In this document: piece by piece, positions 50,577-63,300 of the stretch
Numbering within the stretch: the first letter of the stretch is position 1
Layout: every line of letters starts with the position of its first letter
Origin: Anagrus nilaparvatae
Lineage: Eukaryota; Arthropoda; Insecta; Hymenoptera; Mymaridae
Length of the DNA stretch: 64,000 nt
NCBI GenBank assembly: GCA_022575985.1
Contig: JAKSXM010000206.1
Location: 1,364,001-1,428,000 of the forward strand
Direction of reading: 5' to 3'
Notes under the pieces: model-generated
Databases searched by the model: none
Seen by the model: the letters and a program-made list of their open reading frames with translations, nothing else
Told to the model about the DNA's origin: nothing
Program-made: the position numbers and the translations under genes

Positions 50577-51450
50577 TAATATTATATTTTGCCTACACTG
50601 AAAAAAAATCTGTTTACCGTAACTGTAGTTACTATTTTCGGCAAGTAGAATTTTATTTCATATATTTTTCTAGCGTGGGGCCTAATTATTTTTCCGTATA
50701 GTTAAATTTTCTATTAATACTCATAGTTCAACCCACGTTTTTAAATTTGTATTGTTTTTAAATTTCCATGGTTGAAAGAATTTAAAAAAAATAAATAGAA
50801 ATTCAGTTTTTAAACTACGCATTTCAAAAATTTATTTTTATTGTTACATTGAAGTTAAAATACAAGCTCTATAGTGTTTGTGATGGTTTGTGTAGATAGA
50901 CAAAACTTTGAATGTTAAAAATAATCCTCTAATACGCCCAGCGCTTTGTATTGACATAAAATACTCTTAAATATTAAAAACATCATCCCCCTTTTAAAAA
51001 TAAGTACCTATGCATTATTTAAAGATGCGGTTTATTATTTTCTAAGAGGATAGAATTTTTCGAAATAGATACACTTTTTAGATTAAAATCACGTGTTATT
51101 TAAATAATAAAATTTTCAACCAATCATGTTGTTTCTTAGACATGGAAATTTTTAGTTTTGAGAAAAATAAATGCGCTTGTTGAATATTTTGTTTTAGTTT
51201 ACAAACAAGTGTCTTACTATTCATAACACATGAATAATTTCTGTAATTCAGGTGTGTGTTTCAAGTTGTGTGTTGTGTTATTTAAAAATTAGTTTTTTAC
51301 TTCAATAATTAATTACTTTACAGTAAGTAAACGCGTTTTAGTAAATAAATTGTTGATTTTTAATTAATTAAAAAAATTAAAATAAATATTTGTGCTCGTA
51401 TAAAATTTTATAAAAAAAATTTATTTGTATTTTTTTTTCAGTAAAACAAA
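50577..51450 (+). promoter_or_regulatory. Upstream region and probable 5' UTR of the Toll-like gene
   Basis: The coding exon is preceded by a strong acceptor (tttttttttcag ending at 51441), so a non-coding 5' exon must lie upstream. A candidate donor is acagtaagta near 51322. No core promoter motif could be fixed from sequence alone. Bases 50577-51150 are otherwise featureless. Confidence 0.45.
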
Positions 51451-54400
51451 ATGCATTATCAATTAAATTTATTAAAAATATTTTTATTATTAAACATAAT
51501 ATCAAAATGTTCACAATTAACAAATAATTTCAAATGTGAAGCTAATTTAAAATGTTTGTGTTACGAGGAAGTATTAAATCAATACAAAATATATTGTAAA
51601 AATGGGCGTATGATGGAACTTTTTGGTTTAAATAAATCAATCGATACTATCATTATTAAAGATATTGGTTATGAAAATTTATACGCTAAAGAATTTGAAC
51701 AATATCAAGATTTAACAAAACTTGTTTTATCTGATAATTATATTGGTAGCAATGTTGATGATCATTTTTTAAAAGGTAAATATTTATTTTATTGTTGTTT
51801 TGGAATGAGTATAGTAAAAAAGATTTGGCGCCATGTTTATTCGTAGAATTTTTTAACACGTGGTCTCCGGCGCGTCGCTTTTGCCGCTCATTCTAAAAAT
51901 TTTTTTATAAATGAATTTTTTAATTTTTAATTAAATTTTTTTACAGGCCTACCAAAATTAAAAAATTTAGTATTGAGAAATACAAATATTACAATACCGT
52001 CAAATTTTTTTAAACATTCGAATGAATTAATTTCATTAGAACTTGGTTGTAATAATTTAATAAATTTAGAAATTGGTATATTTGATGGACTTGATAATTT
52101 ACAAGTATTAAATTTATGGAGAAATAATTTAACAATAATAGAAAATGGATTATTTAAAAATTTAAATAATTTAGTATCTTTAGATTTACAACAAAATAAC
52201 CTCAAATATTTAACACCAAAAGTTTTTTATGATTTAATTAATTTAAATTATTTAAATTTAAATTTTAATAATTTTAAAAATTTACCAAAAAATCTTTTTA
52301 TTAATAATAGAAAACTTAAAGTTATAAAATTAATGAATAATAAAGTTAATTTAACTGAATTACCATCAAAATTATTTAGTAATTTAACGGAACTTGAATC
52401 TATTGTATTAGCAAATAACGGTTTGAAAAAATTACCAGCTGATTTGTTTAAAAATTCAATAAATATTAAAAATATAACATTAGATCAAAATAATTTAGAA
52501 TCATTACCAATTAATATTTTTGAAAATCTTTTTAATTTAAATTATCTCAGTTTATACTCAAATAATTTAAAATATTTGCCAAATGGAATTTTTAAAACGA
52601 ACAATAATTTGGTTACACTTGATTTATCAACAAATGATTTTGAAATAATTGACGAGTAAGTTTAAAATTTTTTGCTCTTTTTTTAAATTAAATAAATATT
52701 TCTTAAATTCATATTTTTTATTTATTCTAGGAATATGTTCATTGGTTTAGAATCACTTGAAAATTTGAACATGTCAAATAATAATCTAACTTACATAAAT
52801 CCAATAGCATTTAGACATGTAGAAAATTTAATCTATGCTGATTTATCAAATAATAAATTAACATTAATGGATAATGATGTTTATGATATACTTGGGCCAG
52901 TATCACCTTTACATTATTGCCATCGACTCGAAGAATTATATTTAGCTAATAATGATATTAGTGTTTTATTCAGTGATTGGATCATCAGCTTTTACAATTT
53001 AAAAGAATTGGATTTAAGTTTTAATTCGTTCACATATTTACAGGTAAATTATATTATTTATTAGCTGATGATTTTTTATATTTTTGAAATTTTTTATTAA
53101 AAATTTTTAATTATTTTTCAGAGCGAAGATCTTCAATTTTTATCAAATAATGTTATTTTGGATTTAAGCTACAATAATATATCAGCAATTGATTTTTCAA
53201 TGTTAGAAGTAATAGCAAGTCAACAAAATTTAACTAGAAATGTTTATGTCAATGTTGATGAAAATCCATTAAAATGTGGTTGTGAAATTTTTGATATTTT
53301 AAGATATATTAATGATGACATGGATAATTCAGTTAAAAATTATGTTCAATTTGATTTCAATGAAATTTATTGTACTGGTCCAGAAGAATATTTAGAAAAA
53401 CAATTAAAAAATATAAGAACTGATGAATTAAAATGTAGAGTACAAAATGAATTTTCATTTTATGATGATCCATGCTCTGAATATGGAGATTGTGATTGTT
53501 GGTTAAGACCATATGATAATGCTTTAATTGTCAATTGCACTGATAAAAATTTAATTCAACCACCAGAAATAATTGACTCAAGAAATGTATCAAGAGTTGA
53601 ATTGTATTTGCAAAACAATCTTTTAACAAGTGCTCCTAATATGAACAAAAATGGATTTGAAAAAGTTGTTGTATTAGATTTGTCTAATAACATGATAAAT
53701 AAAATTGATGAGACAATCGTTTCTAAAAATTTAGAGGTATGATAAAATTTTATATTTACTTATTTTCTGATAAAAAAATTTTGATAATTAAAAAATTTAT
53801 TTTCTCTAGGAACTTGCATTGAATAACAATGAATTATCATACATCGACTCGGCTGTTCTCAATAAATGGAATAATTCATCTCAAAAACTAAGGCTTCACG
53901 AAAATCCTTGGGAATGCGATTGTACCACATTAAATTTATTTTATTTTGTATTATCAAATCAACGTAATATAACAGAACTTAAAAATATCACTTGTTATAT
54001 TAATGGAATTCCATTAGTTAATTTAGACAGAGATGAAATATGCCCAACTTACATTGAGCTTATAATTATAATATGTTCAGTAATTTCAATTTGTTGTTTA
54101 ACATTTGGTTCATTGGTAGCATTATTTTATCGTTACGAACAGGAAATAAAAATATTTTTATATTCTAAAAATTTATGTTTATGGTGGGTTACCGAAGACG
54201 AATTAGACAAAGATATGAAATATGATGTATTTTTAAGTTTTTCACACAAAGATGAAGATTACGTTATTAATGAATTACTACCAAAATTAGAAAATGGACC
54301 AAAAAAATATAAATTATGTATTCATATACGTGATTGGTTGGCTGGTGAATGGATTCAAAATAATATATTTAAATCTGTTTATGATTCAAAACGTACTGTT

Positions 54401-54661
54401 ATTGTATTATCTGAAAATTTTTTAAACAGTATTTGGGGTATGGTAGAATTTAAAGTCGCATATCAAAAAATGTTAACTGATAAACGTACTAGAGTAATAA
54501 TTATTATTTATGGTGATATTGGTTCATTTGATAAAATTGATTTAGAATTAAGAACATTTTTAAAAAATAACACTTATATTAAATGGGGTGAACCATATTT
54601 TTGGCAAAAATTTTATTATGCATTACCACACAAACCTATTAAATCAATTGAAAAATATTAA
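51451..54661 (+). CDS. Toll-like receptor (insect Toll-1 type), five coding exons, intact
   Basis: Single-pass receptor of the Toll pathway, which in insects binds Spatzle-type cytokines and signals through a MyD88-type adaptor to NF-kB factors. Exons: 51451-51775, 51947-52655, 52731-53043, 53122-53736 and 53810-54661, all GT-AG. They total 2814 bases, giving 937 aa. The ATG follows a splice acceptor and opens a hydrophobic signal peptide (residues 1 to about 21). Leucine-rich repeats run to about residue 490. A first Cys-rich C-cap follows (ENPLKCGC, Cys501 to 554), then an N-cap (Cys567, 573, 575, 588), a few more repeats, and a second C-cap (NPWECDC, 690 to 732). This multiple-cysteine-cluster layout is typical of Toll-1. 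The membrane segment is at about 736-761. The TIR domain (about 792-927) has box 1 YDVFLSFS, box 2 RDWLAGEWI (Ala where Pro is common) and the FW box at 918-919. No lesion seen. Confidence 0.95.
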
Positions 54662-56556
54662 AAATTTATTTAGGATTTAAGTAATTGTAAATATTTTTTG
54701 ATTATATGTGCTCGAATAATTTGCGAAAAATTAATAAATTTCCAATAAAAATTGTAAAATATTAGTAACTTTATTGAAAATTTATTAACTTTTTTGCAAA
54801 TTAACAATTTTTTTATGAAAGAGTTAATTTTTAACATGAATGTTTTTATTTATAAATTTAACAATAAATAAAATTATATATGTAACGAATTTTAGTAAAA
54901 TATAATTATTGGTTTATATTTTATAAGTTTATAAATTTTTTATAGCAATATAAAATAATAAAAATAAATATTAAACATTAATTTTCATTATAATTTTATT
55001 TGACTGGCTTTTATATATAAAATTAATAATTAGCTAAAATAATCAATTCGATTAAATTAAATATTTGTGTTTTACAAAATTTTAGATTTATTTTTTATTT
55101 ATTTTACTATAAACTAAACAATAAATTAAAATAATATTAATAAACAATATAAACATAATAATAAATTAATCAATATAAATTTTTGTAATATACATAGGCT
55201 AGTCTAAATAATTTTGATGAATCAAATTTTTTGTTGAATTGGTTACTGTATTTTTTGTTTGGTGAATAATGAAAAATCTTAGTGAAAGGTAAAATATTTA
55301 AAAAAATTTTTTAATCCTTCAAAGGTTGACCATAATTAATGTCTTGAGACTAAATTAGGTATTAAAATTTTCAGAAGAATTATTCAAACTTTAGCAAAGT
55401 CACAAAAGCGTATCTATCACACTTAATTAAGCAATAATTTAATTCTCTTCCCTCGGGCAATTATTATATTGCATTCCTTTTTGTTAAAAAACTATGAATT
55501 AACCCTGTGTCAAAATACACCGTGCACGTTATATTATGATTTGACTATTGCAGGATGTCTGCATACTCGTTGGAATATAAAACAGAATAAATATAAATCT
55601 GAGACTATAATTTTTCATTTTTACAACAGTAGAAAAATATTAATTTCTAGCGAGAGGAGCGCGTTTTCTGCTCTTTGGGCTAGTAACCCATTGCATTCCC
55701 AGAAATAAATTAATTTAAACACGCTGTAGCAGTACATAAAAAAAAGAAGGTTTTACGTTTATAGTCAACTTCATAAATTACTAAATAATTTGGGTTACAT
55801 TATACTTTATTAATTTTACATGTATTTTTTTCTATATGGATATAAATATAAATGCATTTAATTTTTTAATTGGAAAAATTGCAAGTAAAGGTTAATTAAA
55901 TTAAATTTATGAGAGAAAATTATAACAATAAAAAAGATTTTATATGTTACTGCTTTTTTATAGGAGACAAAATTCGTAAAATGGTCAAAATTTATCCGTA
56001 GATTTATGAGGGAGTAAGTCACACATTGAAAGTATGAAGTTTCAGCAAATTTTAACTCCTTAAGTCCCAAACTGCTCGAGTTATGCCGGATCAAAATTTT
56101 TATGTGTTTCTCAATTTTTGCCACTTGTTAAAAAAATCTTTGGAAAAAACTTACGACCACCACCAGATTTGGTCCTATTGGATTTTTGGGTCGCTGATCA
56201 CGAATATTGAGTTATTTAAAAAGTTTTCTTTTTTCAAAAATAAGCAAATTATTGTCAAATTAAGATTTTTAAAAATTTGCCACAATTTTATATCTAAAAA
56301 AATTGGGATACCTTAGGACTTTTCTTCGAAAAACTCAAGAATAGTTTCAGAGGGAAATTTATAAAGAAATTTAGAAAATCCAAAAAAATTTGATTGGAGA
56401 TAAAATTGGTTGCATTTCCAATGTGTGGACCCCCGTAAACCCAAGGATAAGTTTTGACAGATTATTAATAATCGTGACGATTTCACGAATGTTGCCTGAA
56501 TTGAAATGATATTTTTAGACGGATATTAAAAAAAAAATGTTATTAAGAAAAGTTTG
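54662..56556. other. 3' flank of the Toll-like gene and intergenic DNA
   Basis: Several AATAAA/ATTAAA-type signals lie within 100-300 bases of the Toll stop codon (for example aataaaaattg near 54745), so the 3' UTR probably ends before about 54980. Small ORFs at 55469-55708, 55858-56124 and 56083-56316 have no family features. The last two overlap a stretch with palindrome-family vocabulary (gggtcgctgatcacgaat near 56190). Confidence 0.5.

Positions 56557-56610
<54 letters not shown>
56557..56610. repeat. Poly-A tract of 54 bases
   Basis: Uninterrupted A run. It may be a retroelement tail or simple slippage. No retroelement body was recognised next to it. Length is liable to sequencing error. 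Confidence 0.9.
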
Positions 56611-56612
<2 letters not shown>

Positions 56613-58276
56613 ATTAAATTATTGAATATATAATATATAAAAACAATTTTTGAACCACAGGTAATATCTGAAGCGTTATCCGAAAATTAGAAAATTTAAA
56701 TAATTTTATTTTACTCGTTTTATACTATTTTCTTTACGCTATCTTTTATGTGTTGATAACACGTATCTCTGGAGAATTTGTGAAGCTCGCTTTTAATATA
56801 ATACAAGCCAATACAAAGGTAAACTATATTGATTTTATAGGATGAAACTTAAAATAAAGGAATACATTTTTTTTTTTTAATAATACAAACCACAAGGGAA
56901 TTTCTTTGATACTTTGCTTTTACCATCTTAAAATTTTCAAATTTATATCAAATTGAATATAAAGTGTGTTTTAATTATTATTATTTTTTTTTCCTTTACA
57001 GAATATTATGTTTTATTAAATTCTTGAAAACATAAATTGACAAAGTTTTATTGAGAAATACTTGTTATACTAAAGAGAAATTTTCTCGAAATTTTGCACT
57101 AATAAATAATTAAGGGAAGAAGCTGTTGACGAGAAATTCAAAACTTATTTAATTAATTTTTGTTTTTATCATATCTTGTATCGCTTCATTTAAAATACTC
57201 AATTTAAACATAAAAAAATCTTATATGAAAATGAATAATCAAAATATGAAAATTAATTGAGACATAAAGTAAGAAATTTTTTTATACAGTCAGATTTAAT
57301 TTTTTTTTGTTTTAATTTATAGACTACCGTTAAAAAGTTTGTTAATAAAATGTGTAAAACAAAAAAAGACTTAACTTTTATATATTTTTTTATTTCTGAT
57401 TATATCCAGATACATGCGTCTAAACTACAATTTTATTAAAACTTTTTATAAATGAGCTTTTTTGGTTATCAAATTATGTGATATAAAAGTTTTATTATTA
57501 TAATTTTAAGCTTTTTGTTTTTATTCATTTTTTAAGGGAAAAAAAGCTTTGCTAATTACATATTGAAAACGCATCATATAATCTCATATAAATACTTAAA
57601 GTGTAAATTTTCTATATCATCATCATAGCTGTTAAAGTTAGAGAAGCGTAAAATTCATAGATGATAAACACATTGAAATGTCTAATATTGCAATACTTGG
57701 CAAGAAACAAAGTCTCTTTTAAAGTTTGAAGTATATTAGAATAGAGAGATAAGGGTGAGAAAAAGGAACGTTTCTTATTTACGGTACACTGAATTCTCAA
57801 GTCGCTGAGCTTGAAGATTTCTCTTCCATGAAACTTAGCTCTTATGTATCTTGGTAAAATCGAAGTGAATCTCATTTTCTATTTTATAAAAAGGAGAGAA
57901 ACAGGGAGCTTATTTTGCTAAAAAGACTGATAAAGGTATTTTTTTTTTTAATTTACATACACTTTTTTATTTAAAATACAAAAAAAAATTTACAAAAATA
58001 CAATAAACTTTTTCAATAATGTAACATTTAAAAGAATTTATTTTCAACTCTTTTTTTATATTAAAATGTATAAATCTTGTATTTACATGATGTAATAAAT
58101 TATTTATAGCTTATTTTAATTTAAATTTTAACATGTCATACCTTACTTTTTTAATTACTAAGAAGTCTTGTCAATGCGATCAAAAAAAGCATCCATAAAT
58201 GGACTAAAATATGGACCTGAAGAATTTGAATTCGATGAATCAATGCTAGAATGTCTGTAATGCTTAATTATTATTA
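56611..58276. other. Intergenic DNA with one unassigned exon-like patch
   Basis: The minus strand from 57875 to 57612 is open for 87 codons and its first 40 codons are less AT-rich than the surroundings. A tataaaa-like motif lies about 10 bases upstream of its ATG. No family likeness was recognised, so it is not called as a gene. The rest is AT-rich, including the 3' flank of the BTB gene. Confidence 0.4.
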
Positions 58277-59147
58277 TTATATTTCATTCTCGATATCATA
58301 CCAGTGATCATATGAAATAATTTTATTTGATTTATCACCAAAACTAGACTCATCAGAACTGTTATTATCACTAGAATTGTACATATCAGATTCAGGTTCT
58401 ATATCGGTATCAAATTCATTAATATTAAAGATATAGTCAGTTATTTCAAGAGCCCATCTTGAATTTGATTTTAATAAATTTCTAGTTGAAGAACATTGAA
58501 AAATTTTATTTCCATTTGTTTTTATGTAATCTTTAATTCTTAATCTTAAATCACTATTATTACTTTTCATTACTAACTCAAACATAAGAAAAAAATTATC
58601 CGGTCTCAGTATTTCTAAATAATAGTCAATAAATTTATTGTTATTTATTAATTCTGCAGAATGAGATTTAATAAAATCTTCAGTTATATATTTTAAATCA
58701 TATAAATTATACAGTTCAATATTAACTAATTTTAAAGTATCTGTAATGTTTTCAACGCTTAATTCTTTTAACATATAATCTTTACATTTTTTAACTAAAT
58801 CACTTATTTCATACAAATGAGCAAGGCGAAACAAATCATAAACATTAATTGTTAAATCACATTCATTCAAGTAAATATATTTTATAAATTCTCTAACAAT
58901 TGATTCTTCAACATCATTAAAATTAATATTATTGGTTTTTTTCTCTAACATATCTGCATCGATCATATTTTTAAATACAGGACTTCTACAATAAAGTATT
59001 ATTTTGTGAACTTTTATTATTGTCTTGTTATTAACTGTAATAGTAAAATCACTTAAATTTGTATTTTCTAGTTCATCTTTTAGATTTATTAAAAATGATT
59101 TTTCCATTTTGAAGTATATCTTCTGGATTTGGCTTTTTCTTTCTATT
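58277..59147 (-). CDS. BTB/POZ-BACK domain protein (SPOP/Kelch-like class), last exon
   Basis: The BTB domain mediates dimerisation and often links substrates to Cullin-3 ubiquitin ligases. A splice acceptor (ttaatttacag) ends at 59148, so the frame upstream of it is intronic. The first Met in the exon is at 59107 (MEKSFLINLKDELENTNLSD), giving 276 aa. BTB spans residues about 12-115: LSDFTITV, then KVHKIILYCRSPVFKNMI (the conserved H-K..L..RS.VF signature), FIKYIYLNE and AHLYEISDLVKKC. A BACK-like helical region follows (about 118-205, ENITDTLKLVNIELYNLYDL). The tail (about 230-276) is acidic and Ser/Asn-rich. There is no MATH domain in this exon. One could lie in an upstream exon, but an in-exon Met makes a MATH-less protein likely. 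Substrate unknown. Confidence 0.85.
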
Positions 59148-60318
59148 CTGTAAATTAATAATTTTATTAAAATACACATATCTCTTGTATAAATATTATA
59201 TTATATACCTATTCTCTTTTAATTCAGAATTTTTTTAAATTTCAGATTATGATTTATTTTTTTTTTATTGTTTGTCAACAATATATATAAGTTGACAAAA
59301 TAATTTTTTTTGTTTTTCTGTTTGTTATTTTAATAAATTCTTATTATATATTGTTGGGCACGCAGTTTTGTGTTTATGTTAATTTTTAAACTTTGAGGTT
59401 ATAAAATCAGCCGCCAAACAATTAAGTCACATTTAGTTAATGTTTAAAATTGTTAATAATAAATTAAGAAAAATTAATAAATATTTGAAAACTTTGAAAC
59501 TGATTACTGAATTCAAACAATGCACATGCACAGTATCATTGTATTTTTTCACAAATAAACATAAAATCATTTGAAAATTGAAATACGACTTTTATAAATA
59601 TGCACAATAAATGTGTTTACTTGTACGACTATACAGCCTGTTTTAGAAGTATATCCGTTTTTGAAAGCCAATCATAAGAGTAAAATAACGAGTAAGAGAG
59701 AGACAAATTATCTAGTTATAAACATGATTGGTTATACAGACTCTTGTTGATCTGAAACACATAGTATATGACGAACATGAAAATACCCCGATCAGAAATG
59801 AGTATGAGATTATAGGGGCATAGGGCAGGTCACATAACGGTTGTAAATGTTTCTGGCTGCATATAAAAATCCATTTGTATGAGCCAATCAGAATTACTCT
59901 TTTAGCGATGACAATGTACATAGTTATCGATGAATAACTTATTTTAACATGGAACATGCTTATAGGGAGGGGGGTACTTCAGAACTTGAAAATTAAGGGG
60001 GAGGGGGTCAAATTAGACTTGAAATAATTAGGATATATACTTTGAAAAATCTGGGCTTAAGGACTTAGGATAATACAGGTTTATGGACTTAGAATAATAT
60101 CGATTATTAGGGACTTGGAATATAATTCAGGTGTAGGGACTTGGAATAATTCAGTTTTAGGGACTTGGAATAATATCAAATATATGGGACTTAGAATAAT
60201 TCAGGTTTAGGGAATCAAAAAAGTTAGGGTTTAGAATCTTAACGCAGCGAGTAAGGTGATAATTACAAATTATAAAATTAGAAAATTGTATTGTAATTTT
60301 GAGTAACATTTGTATTAT
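59148..60318. repeat. Intergenic DNA ending in a dispersed repeat with a 30-bp minisatellite
   Basis: From about 59945 (acatggaacatgcttatagg) to 60230 the sequence is a plus-oriented copy of the repeat at 3190-3400. Bases 60055-60222 are about six imperfect copies of a 27-33-base unit of the type gggacttggaataattcaggttta. Bases 59148-59940 show no gene. The 81-codon minus ORF at 59712-59957 has no family features. Confidence 0.65.
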
Positions 60319-63300
60319 CAGAGTTGGGCAAATATGACAGAAATGGATTTTTTTTTCATATCCATATTCCATATTTTTTCATATATGGAATCCATATTAT
60401 GGCAATTTTTTTCCATATAAATATGGAATCCATATTATGGCACCCATATTAATATGGAAAAAAAAATGATCATATTTGGATTTCATATTAATATGATATG
60501 GAATCCATATTAATATGATATGGATATGAAAAAAATATGGAAAAAAAATATGGAAACAATATGAAAACAATATGGAAACAATATGGATGTCATATTAATA
60601 TGAAAAAAATATGAAAAAAATATAGAAACCAATATGGAAACAATATGGATGCCATATGGACATTATATTAGGGCCATATTAATATGGAAAAAATATGGAA
60701 ACGATATGGATGTAATATGGATGTCATATGGACATTATATTAGGGCCATATTGATATGAAAAAAATATGGAACGATATGGATGTAATATGGATATCATAT
60801 TAAGGCCATAATGATATGAAAAAAATATGGAAACGATATGGAATGAATATGGAAAGAATATGGATGCCATATGGACATTATATTAGGGCCATATTGATAT
60901 GAAAAAAATATGGAAACAATATGGATGTAAAATGGATATCATATTAGGGCCATACTGATGTGAAAAAAATATGGAAACGATATGGAATGAATATGGAAAG
61001 AATATGGATGCCATATGGACATTATATTAGGGCCATATTAATATGGAAAAAATATGGAAACGATATGGATGTAATATGGATGTCATATTAGTGCCATATT
61101 GATATGAAAAAATATGGAAACCAATATGGAAACAATATGGATGTCATATTAGGGCCATATTAATATGAAAAAAATATTAAAAAAATATGGAAACCAATAT
61201 GGAAACAATATGGATGCCATATGGACATTATATTAGGGCCATATTAATATGGAAAAAAATATGGAAACGATATGGATGTAATATGGATGTCATATTAGGG
61301 CCATTCTGATATGAAAAAATATGGAAAACAATATGGATGCCATATGGACATTATATTAGGGCCATCTTGAAATGAAAAAAATATGGAAACAATATGGATG
61401 TCATATAGACATTATGTTAGGGCCATATTAATATGAAAAAAATATGGAAAGGATGTGGATGTCATATGGATGTCATATTAGGGCCATATTAATATGAAAA
61501 ATTATGGAAAAGGTATTAATTTTATAAATATCGTTTTCGCTCGATTACTTGGATTTGTTACTTGATACTCTTACAATTTTTCTTAAAACTTTTTATGTTA
61601 AAGAATAAAAAAAACACTATTTTTTTTTTTGATTACGCAATATCTAAATTTTTTCACGGGAGTCCTAGTTTAAGATGATTCATTATAACTGGATTTTATG
61701 AAATTAATACCTAATTTTATAAAAATTTTTCTCCATAAATTTTCTGTATCAGAAAATAAAAAAAAATAGTTTTATTTTTTTTATTTTGAAAGCAATACCT
61801 AATTTTTTCCCACGGAAGTTCTAGTTTTAAGAAATGATTAATTCTCAATATCCCGCATTTTTTTAATTTAAATTTCTTTCGCAAAAAAGTAAAGAATCTC
61901 CATATTTTGTAGCCACAATGCCTAATTTTTTACACATGAGAGTTTTTATTAATTTGGTGTTACCTTATTTCTCAGATATCAGCATTTTTATCTACGTGAT
62001 TACTAATTTTTGGAAAATCGTAGAAAAATTAGGTATTTAATTCTTAAAATCCAGTTATAATGAATCAGGACTCCCGTGAAAAAATTTATGTATTACGTCA
62101 ATCAAAAAAGAAAAATTAGTGTTTTTCTTATTCCTTATAAGGAATAAAGTTATAACATAAAAAGTTTTAAGAAAAAAATTGTCAAAAAATCAAGTACACT
62201 GACAGTAGTACGGGGAAGCAGATATCCCATTCGGGAAAGAATCTTCCCCTAAATTTGTATAAAATCTTTCTTATGTTTTTAGAGTGCTGTTATCTCAAAA
62301 TAAGAAAAATACCTCCCAAAATATCTTCCACCGATACAGAAGATTGTAGTTTTTACTACTCTAATTCTATTATTAAAAAATTAGGGGAAGATTCTTTCCC
62401 AAAATAAGAAATATTCCATCCTAAAAGCTTGAGAACTCTGTTGCCTTAACCAAGGAATGATTCCTTTCCCTACTACTGTCAGTGTATCAGATCCATATAT
62501 CGAGTGAAAATGGTATTTATAAAATTAATACTTGCACAGAAAAAAATATCGTTTCCATATTTTTTCCATATTAATATGGCCCTTATATAATGACCATATG
62601 TCATCCATATCGTTTCCATATTTTTTCATATTAATATGGCTCTAATATGACATCCATATGACATCCATATCGTTTCCATATTTTTTCCATATTAATATGG
62701 CCCTTATATGATGACCATATGTCATCCATATCGTTTCCATATTTTTTCATATTAATATGGCTCTAATATGACATCCATATTGTTTCCATATTGGTTTCCA
62801 TATTTTTTTCATATGAATATGGCCCTAATATAATGTCCATATGGCATCCATATTGCTTCCATATTCATTCCATATTTGTTTCCATATTTTTTTCATATTA
62901 ATATGGCCCTAATATAATGTCCATATGACATCCATATTGTTTCCATATTGGTTTCCATATTTTTTTCATATTTATTTCATATTAATATGGCCCTAATATG
63001 ACATCCATATTGTTTCCATATTGGTTTCCATATTTTTTTCATATCAATATGGCCCTAATATGACATCCATATTACATCCATATCGTTTCCATATTTTTTT
63101 CATATCATTATGGCCCTAATATGACATCCATATTACATCCATATCGGTTCCATATTTTTTCCATATTAATATGGCCCTAATATAATGTCCATATGGCATC
63201 CATATTGTTTCCATATTGGTTTCCATATTTTTTTCATATTTATTTCATATTAATATGGCCCTAATATGACATCTATATTGTTTCCATATTGGTTTCCATA

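Noticed and set aside
55469..55708. 79-codon ORF downstream of the Toll gene
   Set aside because: No family features and no splice context linking it to the Toll transcript.
57612..57875. 87-codon minus-strand ORF with a TATA-like motif upstream
   Set aside because: No recognisable domain and no supporting splice or codon evidence. Mentioned in the region entry only.
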